Of a stretch of 64,000 nt of DNA, positions 44,001 to 54,600 are shown piece by piece. This DNA comes from Labilibaculum sp. (lineage in GTDB: Bacteria > Bacteroidota > Bacteroidia > Bacteroidales > Marinifilaceae): NCBI RefSeq assembly GCF_963664555.1, contig NZ_OY761461.1, positions 372,001 to 436,000 of the forward strand, given 5' to 3'. Numbering within the stretch: the first letter of the stretch is position 1; every line of letters starts with the position of its first letter. The notes below the pieces were generated by a model. It worked only from the letters and a program-made list of their open reading frames with translations, had not been told where the DNA came from and made no database searches. Both the position numbers and the translations under genes were made by a program.

Positions 44001-45784
44001 GTGATGTCTTTTTTCTCCTGAACAGAATCAAGTTTTTGCTCTACTTCCCGAATGAATAAATCGGTGTTTTCGAGAGTGGTTCCGCCGGGAAGTGTTACAT
44101 AAAGATTCAAATCTTTCGTTTCAGTTTCTTCTGTCGAAATCATGCTTAGCCCCAAACTAATCAGTAAGGTGACAAAAAACAGTCCTAAGGCGCCAAGAAT
44201 AGTTCTTCCCGGATACCGCATACACGATTTCAGCGTTACCAGATAAATCTGCACCAATCGGTTGTGGAGCGAAATGTTTTGGAAATTAACGGCACGGGCG
44301 GCATTTTTTCGTTTCAGAAAAGTGTGGGTAATCATGGGAATTAAAAGCAGGGCAACAACGAGCGATACCAGCAAGGTAGAGATGATGGAAACACCAATGT
44401 GCTTGCCCAATAATCCGATAAAGAAATTGGATGTAAACAGAAAAGGCAGGAATACGGTGATTGTTGTTAGTGTGGCAGCAAAAATGGATCGCCATACTTC
44501 TTTGGTTCCCTGAATAACTGCCGTGTCCGGATCTTTCTTTTGGGCGGCCAGACGGTAAATATTTTCGAGCACCACAATGCTGTTATCGAGAAGCATCCCA
44601 ATGGCAAGTGCCATCCCCAAAAGGGTGAGTGTGTTGATGCTGATATCGTAAGCATAGAAAAAATTGAACGCTGTGTAAACCGAAATGGGTATTGCCAGTG
44701 CAATTGCGGTGACCAAACGAAGGTTTTTCAGGAATATCCAGAGAACGAAAATTGCCAGAAGGCCTCCAATTAATGCCAGTTCAATAATTAAATCGATATT
44801 GGTTTTCATGGTTTCGGCAGTGTTGGTTTGCACCACCACAGCAATATCTTTGCTTGCCAGTTCCTGATTGATTTCTTCAATTTTCGCAATTACATTGTCG
44901 GCCAGTTCAATGATGTTCGATTGAGAATCGCGGGTTAACTGAAGGGTTACTGCTTCTTTTCCGTTTACACGGCTGTATGAGGTTTCTTCCTTTACTCCAA
45001 AACGAATGCTTGCGATATCTTTCAGTTTTATATTGTCTGTGCCTGCTTCTTTAACAACAAGCTCGTTTAATTCTGAGATATCAGTAAATTCGGAGACAAT
45101 ATTCACAAAGTGCATTTTGTTATTTTCAATCACTTTCCCGGCAAAACTTCGCATGTTGCTGTTCTTGCTTAGAACGGAACGAACATCCGACGGACTGATG
45201 CCATAACTCTTGCAAACATCATCTCTTAGCAGAATATCAATGGATTTTTCGCGCCCGCCAAAAAGAGCCACATTGGCTATGCCATCGATATTTTTAATTT
45301 TATCGACGATTTCATTCTCAGTAATTTGCCGAACCCGGTCAACACCTCCACTTCCACGAACCTGAATATTCATGAACATGTTGTTGAGTTGTTCCATATC
45401 GAATTTAAATACCTGAACCCTGAACTCTTTTGGAAGATCTTTTTTCTTTTCTTCTACTTTTTCAGCAAGTTTTAAATAAGCATATTTAAGATTGGTTCCC
45501 TGTTCGAATGAAATTTCAATACTTCCTCGTTGCTGTCCGGCAGTAGAGACAATCTTTTCAACGCCTTCCATTCCTCCTGCAATTCCTTCCAGAGGAATGA
45601 TTGCTTCACTTTCCATATAGCGGGGATCTACTTCTATAGTAGTTCCTACCTCTACAAACAACATAGGAAGCTGTGCATTTGGAATCAGTTCAACCGGCAA
45701 TTGTTTGTAGGAAAAAAATCCCAACATGCTAAGTCCGGTGAAGAGCATTGCTATTAAAACCTTTCTTTTTATAATGAAGTTCAT
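41057..45784 (-). CDS. RND efflux pump fused to an ABC transporter ATPase
   Basis: A 1575-residue protein. Residues 1-1030 form a complete HAE1-type RND pump: first membrane helix, porter domains, LALAIGMLLDNSIVVLENI (391-409, proton-relay Asp400) and a glycine-rich GGGGGFGG loop near 653-660. Two extra helices follow (1043-1090). An ABC ATPase begins with HIEIRNLVKIYE (1104-1115) but is interrupted by about 180 residues with at least four membrane segments. It resumes at VKSVSFDI with Walker A GPNGAGKST (1317-1325), signature FSGGMKQR, Walker B ILVVDEPTAGLDP and H-loop His1473. All catalytic motifs are intact, so proton- and ATP-driven parts share one chain. The reading frame is continuous. 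Confidence 0.88.
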   Translation of the reverse strand: MNFIIKRKVLIAMLFTGLSMLGFFSYKQLPVELIPNAQLPMLFVEVGTTIEVDPRYMESEAIIPLEGIAGGMEGVEKIVSTAGQQRGSIEISFEQGTNLKYAYLKLAEKVEEKKKDLPKEFRVQVFKFDMEQLNNMFMNIQVRGSGGVDRVRQITENEIVDKIKNIDGIANVALFGGREKSIDILLRDDVCKSYGISPSDVRSVLSKNSNMRSFAGKVIENNKMHFVNIVSEFTDISELNELVVKEAGTDNIKLKDIASIRFGVKEETSYSRVNGKEAVTLQLTRDSQSNIIELADNVIAKIEEINQELASKDIAVVVQTNTAETMKTNIDLIIELALIGGLLAIFVLWIFLKNLRLVTAIALAIPISVYTAFNFFYAYDISINTLTLLGMALAIGMLLDNSIVVLENIYRLAAQKKDPDTAVIQGTKEVWRSIFAATLTTITVFLPFLFTSNFFIGLLGKHIGVSIISTLLVSLVVALLLIPMITHTFLKRKNAARAVNFQNISLHNRLVQIYLVTLKSCMRYPGRTILGALGLFFVTLLISLGLSMISTEETETKDLNLYVTLPGGTTLENTDLFIREVEQKLDSVQEKKDITSQVYEEEAVLTITLIDDYREKQNLSIPGIKKNILERLDDLPRASFSWDPPATGRRFGGGGGFGGDNPFMEMLGMGSQKEKLIIKGQDFNKMLDVSEDLEYYLNQLTSIKNISVRIPAKRPEMVMELDKQIMAVYDIPVTSVLSELNSFQKEFSSGVKFKQGTEEYDIIIKTLGDNTEQQTRDAKDLRKLTVRGTQGAEFELQNISNLNFTDGLSTIKRTNQEKQLEVEYQFIDEVNDEKDLLTASRVEVDELVERMNIPSGIALEIVHEEDNLAEFGFLFLMAIILIFMILASVFESFTMPIVMMFSIPMAAIGSLIALILTGTSLMNANVFTGLIILLGIVVNNGIIMIDYSNVLQKRGYRESRALIMAGLARIRPILITAITTIIALMPLALGRAEYVTTIGVPFAITVIGGLSLSTILTLVFIPTLYAGLRTSLNWIQNQPVWVKTIQIAIWMIGTYFIYMEVDSKIWQIITFLILLLSVPACIYFIQASLRKANEKLIAPDDALHIEIRNLVKIYEWDGRFIREWKSGLKIRERLGLKESYSSIRDFVTLIWQLPLLAFLFFFIYIHLENKYWLLGLSILFQILILNFMAPVMEYRNHLKKESSKKWMPRFIYALHKIIYWLFPVPVFVYFYQQYELIGLIAPLAFFWYLALLIKVSSDKIYHEKININRVKGRFSSIRKFFYRFVLIIPIIGKKKVPFKAVKSVSFDIKNGMFGLLGPNGAGKSTLMRIICGILEQSYGQITINGIDVREKREELQGLIGYLPQEFGMYENMSAWDFLNYMGILKKLTNNTERMERVEYVLKAVHMIDQKDNKIGSFSGGMKQRIGIAQILLHLPRILVVDEPTAGLDPRERIRFRNLLVELSQDRIVIFSTHIIEDVASSCNRVAVMKKGELKYLGEPIHMAGIADKKVWMLTVSTEEFEDLKTKHVIIHHMRDKDQIRVRCLADENPGYGAVNTKANLEDAYLCLLNEKEERD

Positions 45785-45857
45785 ATAATCTAAGCTTAAT
45801 TAGCTGTTAGCTTGTTCCTGTTTATTGATGTTCTGTCAGATTATTATTTAAATCTGT

Positions 45858-48800
45858 TTATTTCACTGTATTGTTTGATGTTCTATTTTCGGATTTTGAA
45901 AAATAGCTTTGCATACTATCGAAAATATAGTACACACAAGGAATAACGACCAGTGTTAGCAGGGTTGAGGTGATCAAACCTGCAATTACAGCTATTGCCA
46001 TTGGCGCCCGTAAAGCGGCACTTTCACCAAATCCAATGGTTAGTGGAAGTAGGGCTAAGATGGTTGTGATACTGGTCATTACAATTGGGCGAATTCTGTT
46101 TTCACCGGCCATAATTATCGAATCACGTAAGGAATTTCCCTGCTCTTTAAATTGATTAATGGCATCAACCAGAATAATAGAATCGTTCACCGCTATTCCT
46201 CCAAGCATAATAATACCGATGTAGGCCATGATGTTCATAGGCATGCCCAAAAGGAAAAATGCCCAAATGGCACCAACTCCAGCCAATGGAATCGTGAGCA
46301 GAATGGTGAAAGGGTGAATGAGTGATTCGAATTGAGAAGCCAGAACCATATATACCAATATGATTGAAAGGATCAAAGCAAAGCTTAAATTGGAAAGTGC
46401 TTCCTGGCGTTTCTGCTCTTCGCCAATCAGATTTACCTGATAGCCCTGCGGTAATTCAATAGTTGCGAGTTTGGTGTTTATTTTATCGACTACCTGATCG
46501 AAAGCAACTTCTCCGCGAATATCGGCATTGATCTTTCCAATTCTTGTCTGATTTCTTCTTAACATTTGTTTCGGAGAAGAGGATTTTTCGATGTGCGCTA
46601 CTTCATAGAGTGGTATTTCCTGATCTCCGCTTTTTAGCAGAAGCGTATTTAATTCGGACAGACTCGTTTCAGGCATCTGAATGGTAATGTCATTCATTTC
46701 TCCACCTTGTTCGAATTTGCCTGCATTTTTCCCCATCAAAATATCTTGCAGCTGACTGGCAATACCTTCTGTACTTAAATTAAACAGACCTGCCTTGTAG
46801 CGATCAATCACGACATTTACTTCCGGAGCTCCTTCTTCAATATTGGTTGTTATATTTGTCAAATCGGGAACTTCAGTCAGAAGTTCCTTAATTTCGGCAG
46901 AAAGCTGTTCCAGAACTTTCATTTCCTTGCCTTTCACTTCAACTTCAATGGGAGCGCTTTCTGTTCCAATGGTCGATTGTAAAGCTGTTTCATCATGGAT
47001 AATGGATATTTCCGCATCGGGAATATCACCAACCAATTGACTTACGTTTTCGAGTATTGCTTCCGATTGAGCAGTGTATTCGCTTTTTAAACGAATTTTT
47101 ATGCTGGCGGTATTTTCATTTTGAAATACGGCTTTGTCGGCAGCAGAACTGCTTCCCGGACCAATTTGAGTGTATACAGTTTCGAAATAATCTCCCATAG
47201 ATTGTTTCAGCATGGATTCGATGGCTTCAACTGTTTGAGAGGTTCTTTCCAGTTGAGTTCCTTCTTTCAATTGAATATCCAGACTGAATTCGCCGACTCC
47301 GCTTTTGGGTAAGTATTCATTTCCAACATAGGGCAAAATAAGTCCTGTCAGTACAATTAATAAACTTGCGGATCCAATTACCAGGCTTCGTTTGTTTAGT
47401 AAATTGGCCAGTAAAGTTCCGTACCAGCCTATTTTAACCGATTTGAATTTTACATTTTTTCCTTTTCCCTTGTAGGCATAATGAAACAACATGGGAATCA
47501 TTAAAATTGCAACAAAAAGAGAGGCTATCAGCGAAAAAGCAACCGTCCAGGCCTGATCTTTAAAAAGTGCGCCGGATGCTCCGTGCATATACACAATAGG
47601 AAGAAACACAACAATTGTGGTAAGAGTAGAAGCTACAATTGCACCTCCAACTTCCGAAGTTCCTTCTATGGCGGCATCTTTCACCGAGAGCCCAAGCTCC
47701 ATTTTCCGAAAGATATTTTCGATTACTACAATGGCATTGTCGACCAACATTCCGGCTCCTAATGCCAAACCGCCCAGTGTCATTACATTCAAACTTAATC
47801 CATTAAAATACATTAGATTAAAGGTGGCGATGATGGAGACAGGAATTGCAAAACTTACAATTGCGGTCACCTTTATTCTTCGCAAAAAGACAAAAAGAAC
47901 CAAAATGGCGATGAGGACGCCAATTAAAGCGGTTTCTTCTACTTCATCAATTGCTTTTTGAATGAACTGACCTTGGTTTTGAACCACGATAAACTGATAT
48001 CCAGGCAAGGCTTTACGGATAGAAACCATTGTTTTTTCGAAATCTTCAACTGCCTGAACTGTATTCGATCCCGTTTCTTTGTAAATAGACAAACCGATAC
48101 ATCTTTGGCCATTGATACGGACAATATTTTGTGCTTTTTTTGCCACAAAACTTACTTTAGCTACGTCTTTTAAAAGAATTGGGACTTTGTCTTTCACTAA
48201 AACCTGAGTGCCAGTATTTACAGGAGCAGACGATGAGGCCGAGGATTGTTTGGTTCCGACAATTATATTTTCGATTTCCTGAATGTTTCGGATTAAACCG
48301 GCACCTTTAATAATGTACTTGGTTCCCATCTCAACAATGCTTCCACCTGAAACATTTTGGTTCAGACTTTTTATTTTCTGTACAATCTGATCGATGGTTA
48401 TTTTGTGGGCATCCAAAAGGTATTGGCTGGTTTCGATGCGCACTTCCTTTTCCTGTGTTCCGGTCAATTCTACCTCAGCGATTCCTTCCAAACGAATCAA
48501 TTCGTTACGGATGTAATTTTCACCCACTTTTCGCAGCTCATCCATGTCTTTAATTTCCGGATGAAGCATTCCGATAATTAGAATGGGTGATGCATTGGGA
48601 TCGTGTTGTGTAATGGTAAATTCATCAATTTCGGCATCCTGACTGTAGGCTGTTAATGCTTTTTGTAATTCCAAAAAAGCTTCATCCATATCACTCCCCC
48701 AGGAATATTCCACGGTTACCCGAGCCGAACCAACCATACAAACCGACGAAACCTGACTTACGCCTTTTTGTCGAATGGATTGTGCTTCAATGCTTTCTAT

Positions 48801-48992
48801 AAATTGCTTTTCGATTTCTTCCGGAGGACGCTCGCCGGCTTTAATTTCCACAAATATGCGGGGTGCATTCATTTCCGGAAACAGGTCAACATTTAATTTG
48901 CCAAGGGACACGTATCCCAAAAGCAATATTCCCATAACAATCATGGAAACTGTTACCGGATAATTGACCGAAAATTGAGTTATTTTCTTCAT
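45858..48992 (-). CDS. RND-family efflux pump, HAE1 type
   Basis: A 1044-residue inner-membrane resistance-nodulation-division pump. Features: N-terminal helix then NVDLFPEMNAPRIFVEIKAGE; LALGAGMLVDNAIVVIENIFRK (410-431) with proton-relay Asp418; a second helix bundle ending LLTLVVIPCVYYIFD. Such pumps export hydrophobic compounds across both membranes with an adaptor and a TolC-type channel, which are coded directly upstream. The two RND genes in one operon may form separate or heteromeric trimers. Confidence 0.93.
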   Translation of the reverse strand: MKKITQFSVNYPVTVSMIVMGILLLGYVSLGKLNVDLFPEMNAPRIFVEIKAGERPPEEIEKQFIESIEAQSIRQKGVSQVSSVCMVGSARVTVEYSWGSDMDEAFLELQKALTAYSQDAEIDEFTITQHDPNASPILIIGMLHPEIKDMDELRKVGENYIRNELIRLEGIAEVELTGTQEKEVRIETSQYLLDAHKITIDQIVQKIKSLNQNVSGGSIVEMGTKYIIKGAGLIRNIQEIENIIVGTKQSSASSSAPVNTGTQVLVKDKVPILLKDVAKVSFVAKKAQNIVRINGQRCIGLSIYKETGSNTVQAVEDFEKTMVSIRKALPGYQFIVVQNQGQFIQKAIDEVEETALIGVLIAILVLFVFLRRIKVTAIVSFAIPVSIIATFNLMYFNGLSLNVMTLGGLALGAGMLVDNAIVVIENIFRKMELGLSVKDAAIEGTSEVGGAIVASTLTTIVVFLPIVYMHGASGALFKDQAWTVAFSLIASLFVAILMIPMLFHYAYKGKGKNVKFKSVKIGWYGTLLANLLNKRSLVIGSASLLIVLTGLILPYVGNEYLPKSGVGEFSLDIQLKEGTQLERTSQTVEAIESMLKQSMGDYFETVYTQIGPGSSSAADKAVFQNENTASIKIRLKSEYTAQSEAILENVSQLVGDIPDAEISIIHDETALQSTIGTESAPIEVEVKGKEMKVLEQLSAEIKELLTEVPDLTNITTNIEEGAPEVNVVIDRYKAGLFNLSTEGIASQLQDILMGKNAGKFEQGGEMNDITIQMPETSLSELNTLLLKSGDQEIPLYEVAHIEKSSSPKQMLRRNQTRIGKINADIRGEVAFDQVVDKINTKLATIELPQGYQVNLIGEEQKRQEALSNLSFALILSIILVYMVLASQFESLIHPFTILLTIPLAGVGAIWAFFLLGMPMNIMAYIGIIMLGGIAVNDSIILVDAINQFKEQGNSLRDSIIMAGENRIRPIVMTSITTILALLPLTIGFGESAALRAPMAIAVIAGLITSTLLTLVVIPCVYYIFDSMQSYFSKSENRTSNNTVK

Positions 48993-49066
48993 TTTGAAAG
49001 CAATTTATAATTGAATGGCATAGCTTGCCATCAGGTATTGGATGTGAATTAAAATTTGTAGATCGA

Positions 49067-50116
49067 TTATTTTACCACCTTTATTTTTGATCGGTTCCGA
49101 AGAGTTTCAAAGCCTTTTACTACCAGTCGGTCTTTTTTCTCTAATCCGGAAATTACCTGTACTTCGTTAGGATTTTCCAATCCAAATTCAATCACACGCT
49201 CTTCTGCCAAGCCTTTGTTTACAACAAAAACAGTGTTCCCTTTTTGTTTGTTCAGAATCACATCTTTCGGAATCACAATGGTCGAGTCGGCTCTTGCAAC
49301 TACAATTTCAGCTTTCGCAAACATGCCGGGGCGCAGCAAAAGTTTAGAGTTGTCAATATTAATAACCGCTTTAAAAGATCTGGTTTCAGAATCGATAGCC
49401 GGCGATAATTGAGCCAGAACTCCGTTTAGTGTATCACCGGGAATCGTATAGTTGATAATGTTTACCGGTTGTCCTTTTTTGATCGAAGTCATGTTTTTTT
49501 CGGCCAAATTAATTTCCATATGCAGTTTGCTGTAATCCATGATACTTAGCATGTCCGATGAGGCTTCAACCCGTGTATTGTCGGTATAGTAGTTTAGGTT
49601 GGTAATGATTCCTGAAAATGGAGCCTTCACCTTTAATTTAGCTAATCGAAATATGGCGTCTTCGTAAGAATATTTGGCATTGATCAGGTCGATTTCAGCA
49701 TTTTTTACTTCCGAAAGGGTAACGCCGCCTTTTTCATATAAGGATTGCTGCTTTTCGGATACTTGCTGAGATATCTCCAAACGAAGTTCCAAAGACTTGA
49801 TTTTAATGTTGTTCTCGTATTCTTTATCTTCCAAAAGAATAACGTTGGTTCCCTCCTTAACGAAATCGCCCAAGGCAAATTGGCGGCCGGTTGCTGGATT
49901 GATCTGCAAGTGGTATTTTCCGGCTACTTCACTTTTTATTGCAACCGTTTTTATAGGATTCACGGTTCCTGTTGTGCTAATGAATTTTTCAATGCTCCTG
50001 GATGTAATTTCCTGGACGGATACCTGAACTGCGATGTCTTTGTTCAGATCAGTTTCCCGATCGTTACAAGCAGAAAATAGTACAATGCTTAAAATAAAAA
50101 ATGCGGTTCGTTTCAT
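49067..50116 (-). CDS. RND periplasmic adaptor lipoprotein (membrane fusion protein)
   Basis: A 349-residue HlyD/AcrA-like adaptor. MKRTAFFILSIVLFSAC is a lipoprotein signal with the acylated Cys at residue 17. The barrel-sandwich hybrid domain halves surround a short coiled-coil hairpin (SLELRLEISQQVSEKQQSLYEKGGVTLSEVKNAEIDL). Next is VKAPFSGIITNLNYYTD, the lipoyl half, then a beta-barrel and the membrane-proximal domain ending VKGFETLRNRSKIKV. I chose the ATG at 50116 for the signal sequence; the frame reaches 50143. It links the RND pumps to the outer channel. Confidence 0.9.
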   Translation of the reverse strand: MKRTAFFILSIVLFSACNDRETDLNKDIAVQVSVQEITSRSIEKFISTTGTVNPIKTVAIKSEVAGKYHLQINPATGRQFALGDFVKEGTNVILLEDKEYENNIKIKSLELRLEISQQVSEKQQSLYEKGGVTLSEVKNAEIDLINAKYSYEDAIFRLAKLKVKAPFSGIITNLNYYTDNTRVEASSDMLSIMDYSKLHMEINLAEKNMTSIKKGQPVNIINYTIPGDTLNGVLAQLSPAIDSETRSFKAVINIDNSKLLLRPGMFAKAEIVVARADSTIVIPKDVILNKQKGNTVFVVNKGLAEERVIEFGLENPNEVQVISGLEKKDRLVVKGFETLRNRSKIKVVK

Positions 50117-50157
50117 ATTTATGGACTTAGTATGGTATATCATGATTGAGTTTGTAT

Positions 50158-51660
50158 TTATTCAATGATCAAATTTTCCTGCAATTCTTGTGGTACAAAG
50201 GATCTGTCGTTTTCAAAATCCCAAAGTGATTGTATTTTTAAATTCAATAACTCCAATTTATAATTGATTAAAGAGTTAGCCAGGTTCATTTTCTTTTCGG
50301 ATAACTGATTTTGAAAGCGTTCTAAATCAATACTGGTTAAATCACCGTTTCGGTATCTCTCTAAATTAATATCATAAGTCAGTTCGGCATTTCTTTGGTT
50401 TTGCTTCGAGATTTCGATCTGTTGAATCAAATTTTGAAGATTCCTATATATTTTCCGAATGTTGATGGTGATGTCGTCACGCAGGCTGTTTTTATCTATT
50501 TCGCGGCTTTCTATTTCCAATTCGGCCGCTCTGATTCGTGCTTTTCTTTCTCCCCAATCAAATATTGGAACAGAAAAAGTGATTCCAACCCGCGGACTTT
50601 TGGTGGGTTTGTCGTAAACATCGGCCAGATTTTCATTGTTTCCCATGATTCCAATCGAAAGACTCACATTTCCTTTAAATTCGTTGGTTGCTGAGGTTTG
50701 AATCAAATCAAATTTGGCATTGTTTAGGTCTATTTCTTTTTGTGTTAATTCCAACCTTTGTGTTAATCCGTTTTCAATGGCTTTCTCAAGATTTACAATT
50801 ACAGGAACGTATTGGATATCTGTATTTACAGATACGTCATCGTATAGGGAAATTCCCAGCAGAAATTTAAATTCATCTTTGGCATTTTCCAATTCAACAC
50901 GATTATTATCGAGACTCGATTTACTGGTTGCATAGTTTAATTCAGCCTGGTAAAGTTCTTCTTTCGCAGACAAGCCACCTTCCACTTTACTTTCAATGAT
51001 TTCTTTACTTACTTTCTGGTTTTCAAATTCTTCTTCCGAGATTTTCAAAGCCATTTGTTTCTGATATATGGAATAGAATGCCTGGTTTACACGTCTTTCC
51101 ATATTTAGTAATTGTATGGAGTAGGCCAAAGTTGCATTTTCAAGATTTAACTCGTTTCGGGTCAAATCCATTTTGGTTTTATTAAAAGTGAACAGTGGCT
51201 GATCGTATTGCAAGTAAAGCGAGTTGTTGTATCCCGCATAATTTGAACTGCTGGCTTCAGAGTAATTGTCCTGATAGCCAAACTCATTTTGCAGGGACAA
51301 TCTACCATCAGTTAATTTAATTGGCTGAGAAACGGTAAATGTTCCACTTGCTTTTTTATTTTCAGAAGTATTCCAGGTGGAAAAATATTCATTGTACGAT
51401 TCTGTTTTGTCGTACGATAAAGGAGTAACATCAAAAGAAAAACGAGAGCGTAAAGAGGCCAGCTGGGCATTCAGCTGTTCTTTGTTTTGCTGCATGTTTA
51501 TTCTCGATTTTTTAATGTCCGGACTATTTTCAAAGGCTATGAGCAGAGCCTCATCCAGAGTGATATTCTTCTGTGCCTGCGAGTAGAAAGAACTGAATAG
51601 AATTGCTCCGGCACAGATAAATATTCGTAACAATTTTTGTTGTGGTATAGTTGTGATCAT
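50158..51660 (-). CDS. TolC-family outer-membrane efflux channel
   Basis: A 500-residue OMF protein. A signal peptide (LLRIFICAGAILFSSFYSQA) precedes NITLDEALLIAFENSPDIKKSRINM, the typical start of the first OEP repeat. Long coiled-coil helices and two outer-membrane strand pairs follow, and the second repeat contains RVGITFSVPIFDWGERKARIRAAELE. It is the trimeric exit duct for the pumps downstream in the operon. Confidence 0.92.
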   Translation of the reverse strand: MITTIPQQKLLRIFICAGAILFSSFYSQAQKNITLDEALLIAFENSPDIKKSRINMQQNKEQLNAQLASLRSRFSFDVTPLSYDKTESYNEYFSTWNTSENKKASGTFTVSQPIKLTDGRLSLQNEFGYQDNYSEASSSNYAGYNNSLYLQYDQPLFTFNKTKMDLTRNELNLENATLAYSIQLLNMERRVNQAFYSIYQKQMALKISEEEFENQKVSKEIIESKVEGGLSAKEELYQAELNYATSKSSLDNNRVELENAKDEFKFLLGISLYDDVSVNTDIQYVPVIVNLEKAIENGLTQRLELTQKEIDLNNAKFDLIQTSATNEFKGNVSLSIGIMGNNENLADVYDKPTKSPRVGITFSVPIFDWGERKARIRAAELEIESREIDKNSLRDDITINIRKIYRNLQNLIQQIEISKQNQRNAELTYDINLERYRNGDLTSIDLERFQNQLSEKKMNLANSLINYKLELLNLKIQSLWDFENDRSFVPQELQENLIIE

Positions 51661-51681
51661 GCCTTATATAATTAGTATATT

Positions 51682-54600
51682 TTATTTGTTTTCAACCCAT
51701 TTAATTGCATCTGCAAAGAGAAAAGAGCCCGCCGATTTGTTGTTCAGTTCTACTTTTGCATTTTCAGGTGTGATAAAGAAAGTGCCCAGATAATTCCAAC
51801 CGTTTTCCAGTTCCTGATCACTTTTATTGATTTCTTCAACTCCTGATTCATGATATACTTTAAAATTATAATCCGTTTTTTTCTGTTGTCCTCTTCGTCT
51901 TCCCCATTGTTCAATTTTCTCGATATGACAGTAAACATCGTATTGAGCACTATTTTTCAGTTCAGCAGTCCAAATTGCCGAACGTTCACCTTGTCCGGAT
52001 TTTGTGAAGAATGCAGATCTTACATATTTTCCGAAAAAGCCGGAACGTAAAACATTTTTCCATTCATTAGGAGGATTCCATGTGCGCAGTCTTGAATATT
52101 CATGTTCAGTAATTCGTTTGTCGTCCATCCATTGTTTTAAATAACTTTTGTTCGAGACCTGTACATATTCAAAGCCTTTATCCTCGTTATCAACTACAAA
52201 TTCATTCGTGGCTAAAATCCCGTCAAAGGCTTCGCAGGCTCTTATATCATTAAAGAAACTGCCTTTTTTAGTCTCGTCAAACGAACTGAAATCATAAACT
52301 AAACTATTGGGAAGATTCTCTGAGATATGTGTTGATACATTCATTCTGCCTGGTTGCGAAGGGAATACAAATCCCACTTCGAGAGCTGAATTCGCCGGTA
52401 CAAGAATTGTTTTTGTAAAAGCCGGTTTGTCTTCCCCCGGGTTTCTTCGGTTTCGTCTTCGGTTTTGATCATTTAATTCGATACTAACTGAAATAATTCC
52501 ATCTACTGATTCGGGGTTGGAGATTTTGTATCGAATCTGGTATTTAATGTGATCGCCTTCTTTCACCTTGTAGGTTTGCAGATCTTTAATTAAAAAGCCT
52601 GGTAATTTGTTCGTTGTATACCAGTTTTTCACATCGGCTTGAATTGATTCGCCGTTGTTCGCGATAAGCAGACTATCAAAACTGGTAAAGCTAAATTTCC
52701 GATGTTGGTTTTCTGCGATATAATTTTTTAGCAGGGAATTGAATTTGTCTTCCCCGTATTTGGCTTTAAAAATAGAGAAGAGATGAATGCCCTTTACTCT
52801 AAAAATATCATTTAGGTAGATCTGTTCATTCTCTTCTTTGGATGCTTTAATGCCTGATTTTGTGATCTCTGTTAATGATGCTTTCTTTAGTTCAAGATTA
52901 ATGCGCTCTTCTTTACTGATTCCATCAAATTGCCAACGGTTTTGTGATTGAGAACCGGCATTTTTTTCTTTCAGATAAACTCCCAACGCAATATTCAGAA
53001 CCGGAAATTCCTGCGAATACATCTGGGTTGAGTAGCCATAATAGTTGGGGAAAGGAGAATAGGTATTTCTATCAACATTATCGAACTGATACCATTCTGT
53101 TGCAGGAGGCATAAAATTTGCACGTACAAACCTTTTAAAAATGCGAGTCTGCAGTTCTTCGTCCGAGACTTCTTCATTATCCCGCTTCATTCTTTTTTCG
53201 AATCGGTTCTTTCGCTTTTTAAAATCAGTTTCTTCCATCACAACTCCCTTTTCAGGATAAAAAATGATTTCGGGCTGCACAGCATCACTGCTTATCGACC
53301 AAATGTGTTTATCCAATGCAAATTGGATTGGTACTTCAGCCAATGCAAATCGTTTGAACGGATATTCTAAATCTATCTGGGTTTCGTACTCATTTTTTAA
53401 TTCTCTGATTAGTGATGGCAAACTATCTTGTATCACATCAAAATGCTTCAGGAAAAATTCATTTCCCCTAATGTTGTAAATTGAATATTCAACGGAATCA
53501 ACTTGAATGCTGTGTTGAAGATAATTACCAATCAGCAGACTGATTTTGGGTAAGGCTGATTCCGGATGAAATGCAAAAACACCATCTTCAATTTTTGTTA
53601 CCTCTCCCTGCGAAACGGGAATCAGATTATTCGATGTTTTAACTTTTAAAGTAAAATTTGTGAAATCGGGAGAATGCAATGCTGGATTATTGGAGGCATA
53701 TCCAACTCCTGCAATAGGATACCATAAAGCATCACTGGTGAGACATACAAAATCATCTTTCAGGTAAGAGAATCGCTTTCGAATGCGAAACATTTCTGCT
53801 GTAAAATTGTCTTTGGTTAATTCAGGATTTAAATCCAAAAAATGAGTTCGTTCATCTATCGATCCGCTGTAAATAACATCTAATTTTGTGCTTTCATTTT
53901 TTAGCAAATGTTGGCCCGGAACAATTTTCAGCAGATGAGTTTGTCTTGTAAAATTCAGATTCTTACCATTCTGAAGAACAGAGCTTACTTTCAAATCAGG
54001 ATTTAAACTAAAAAGAAGCGTGTCCAAATTTGAACCGGAATGATTACGAATTTCAAGTTTGACTTTTACAGCGATTTCTTCACCTGTGTGAGTAAAATTT
54101 ATATCGCACGTGGTAACTTCAGGCTTAGGGAATGCAATATATTTGTTGTTCAGAGCAATCATTTCGTTTTTAAACTCCTGATTGCTGATGTTAATATCGA
54201 TGTATTTCTTAGTTAATAATCCCCCAATCAGAAAACTGAATAAAGCCAAATATATAGGAAGGGAAACCAATCTTTTCGATTGAGGCAAGCGATTTAATTT
54301 GGATATGGTAAAGAGGATAAAGCCGATTCCCAGGAAAAAATAAATTCCCCGGTGAATAGCTACTTCTTTTAAATTTCCAAATCCACCAATGGTCGAATTC
54401 ATCATTGGCACCTGGTAGGCAATGTAATCGAACAGATGATAGAATTTGGTATTTAAGTAGAAGATACTTAGAGCAATGTATCCTAACAGAATGATGAAAG
54501 TAATGGCTTGGTTTTTTAAAATGATCATTAAAAAGAACGCCAGACCGAGAATGTAAACGAGGGTAGGTATTGATATTAAAAGTGGATAGTAAAATACTAC

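Noticed and set aside
52900..53200. Active M1 metallopeptidase site in the ABC permease fusion
   Set aside because: No HExxH motif with downstream Glu is present where the family places it, so catalysis is not claimed.
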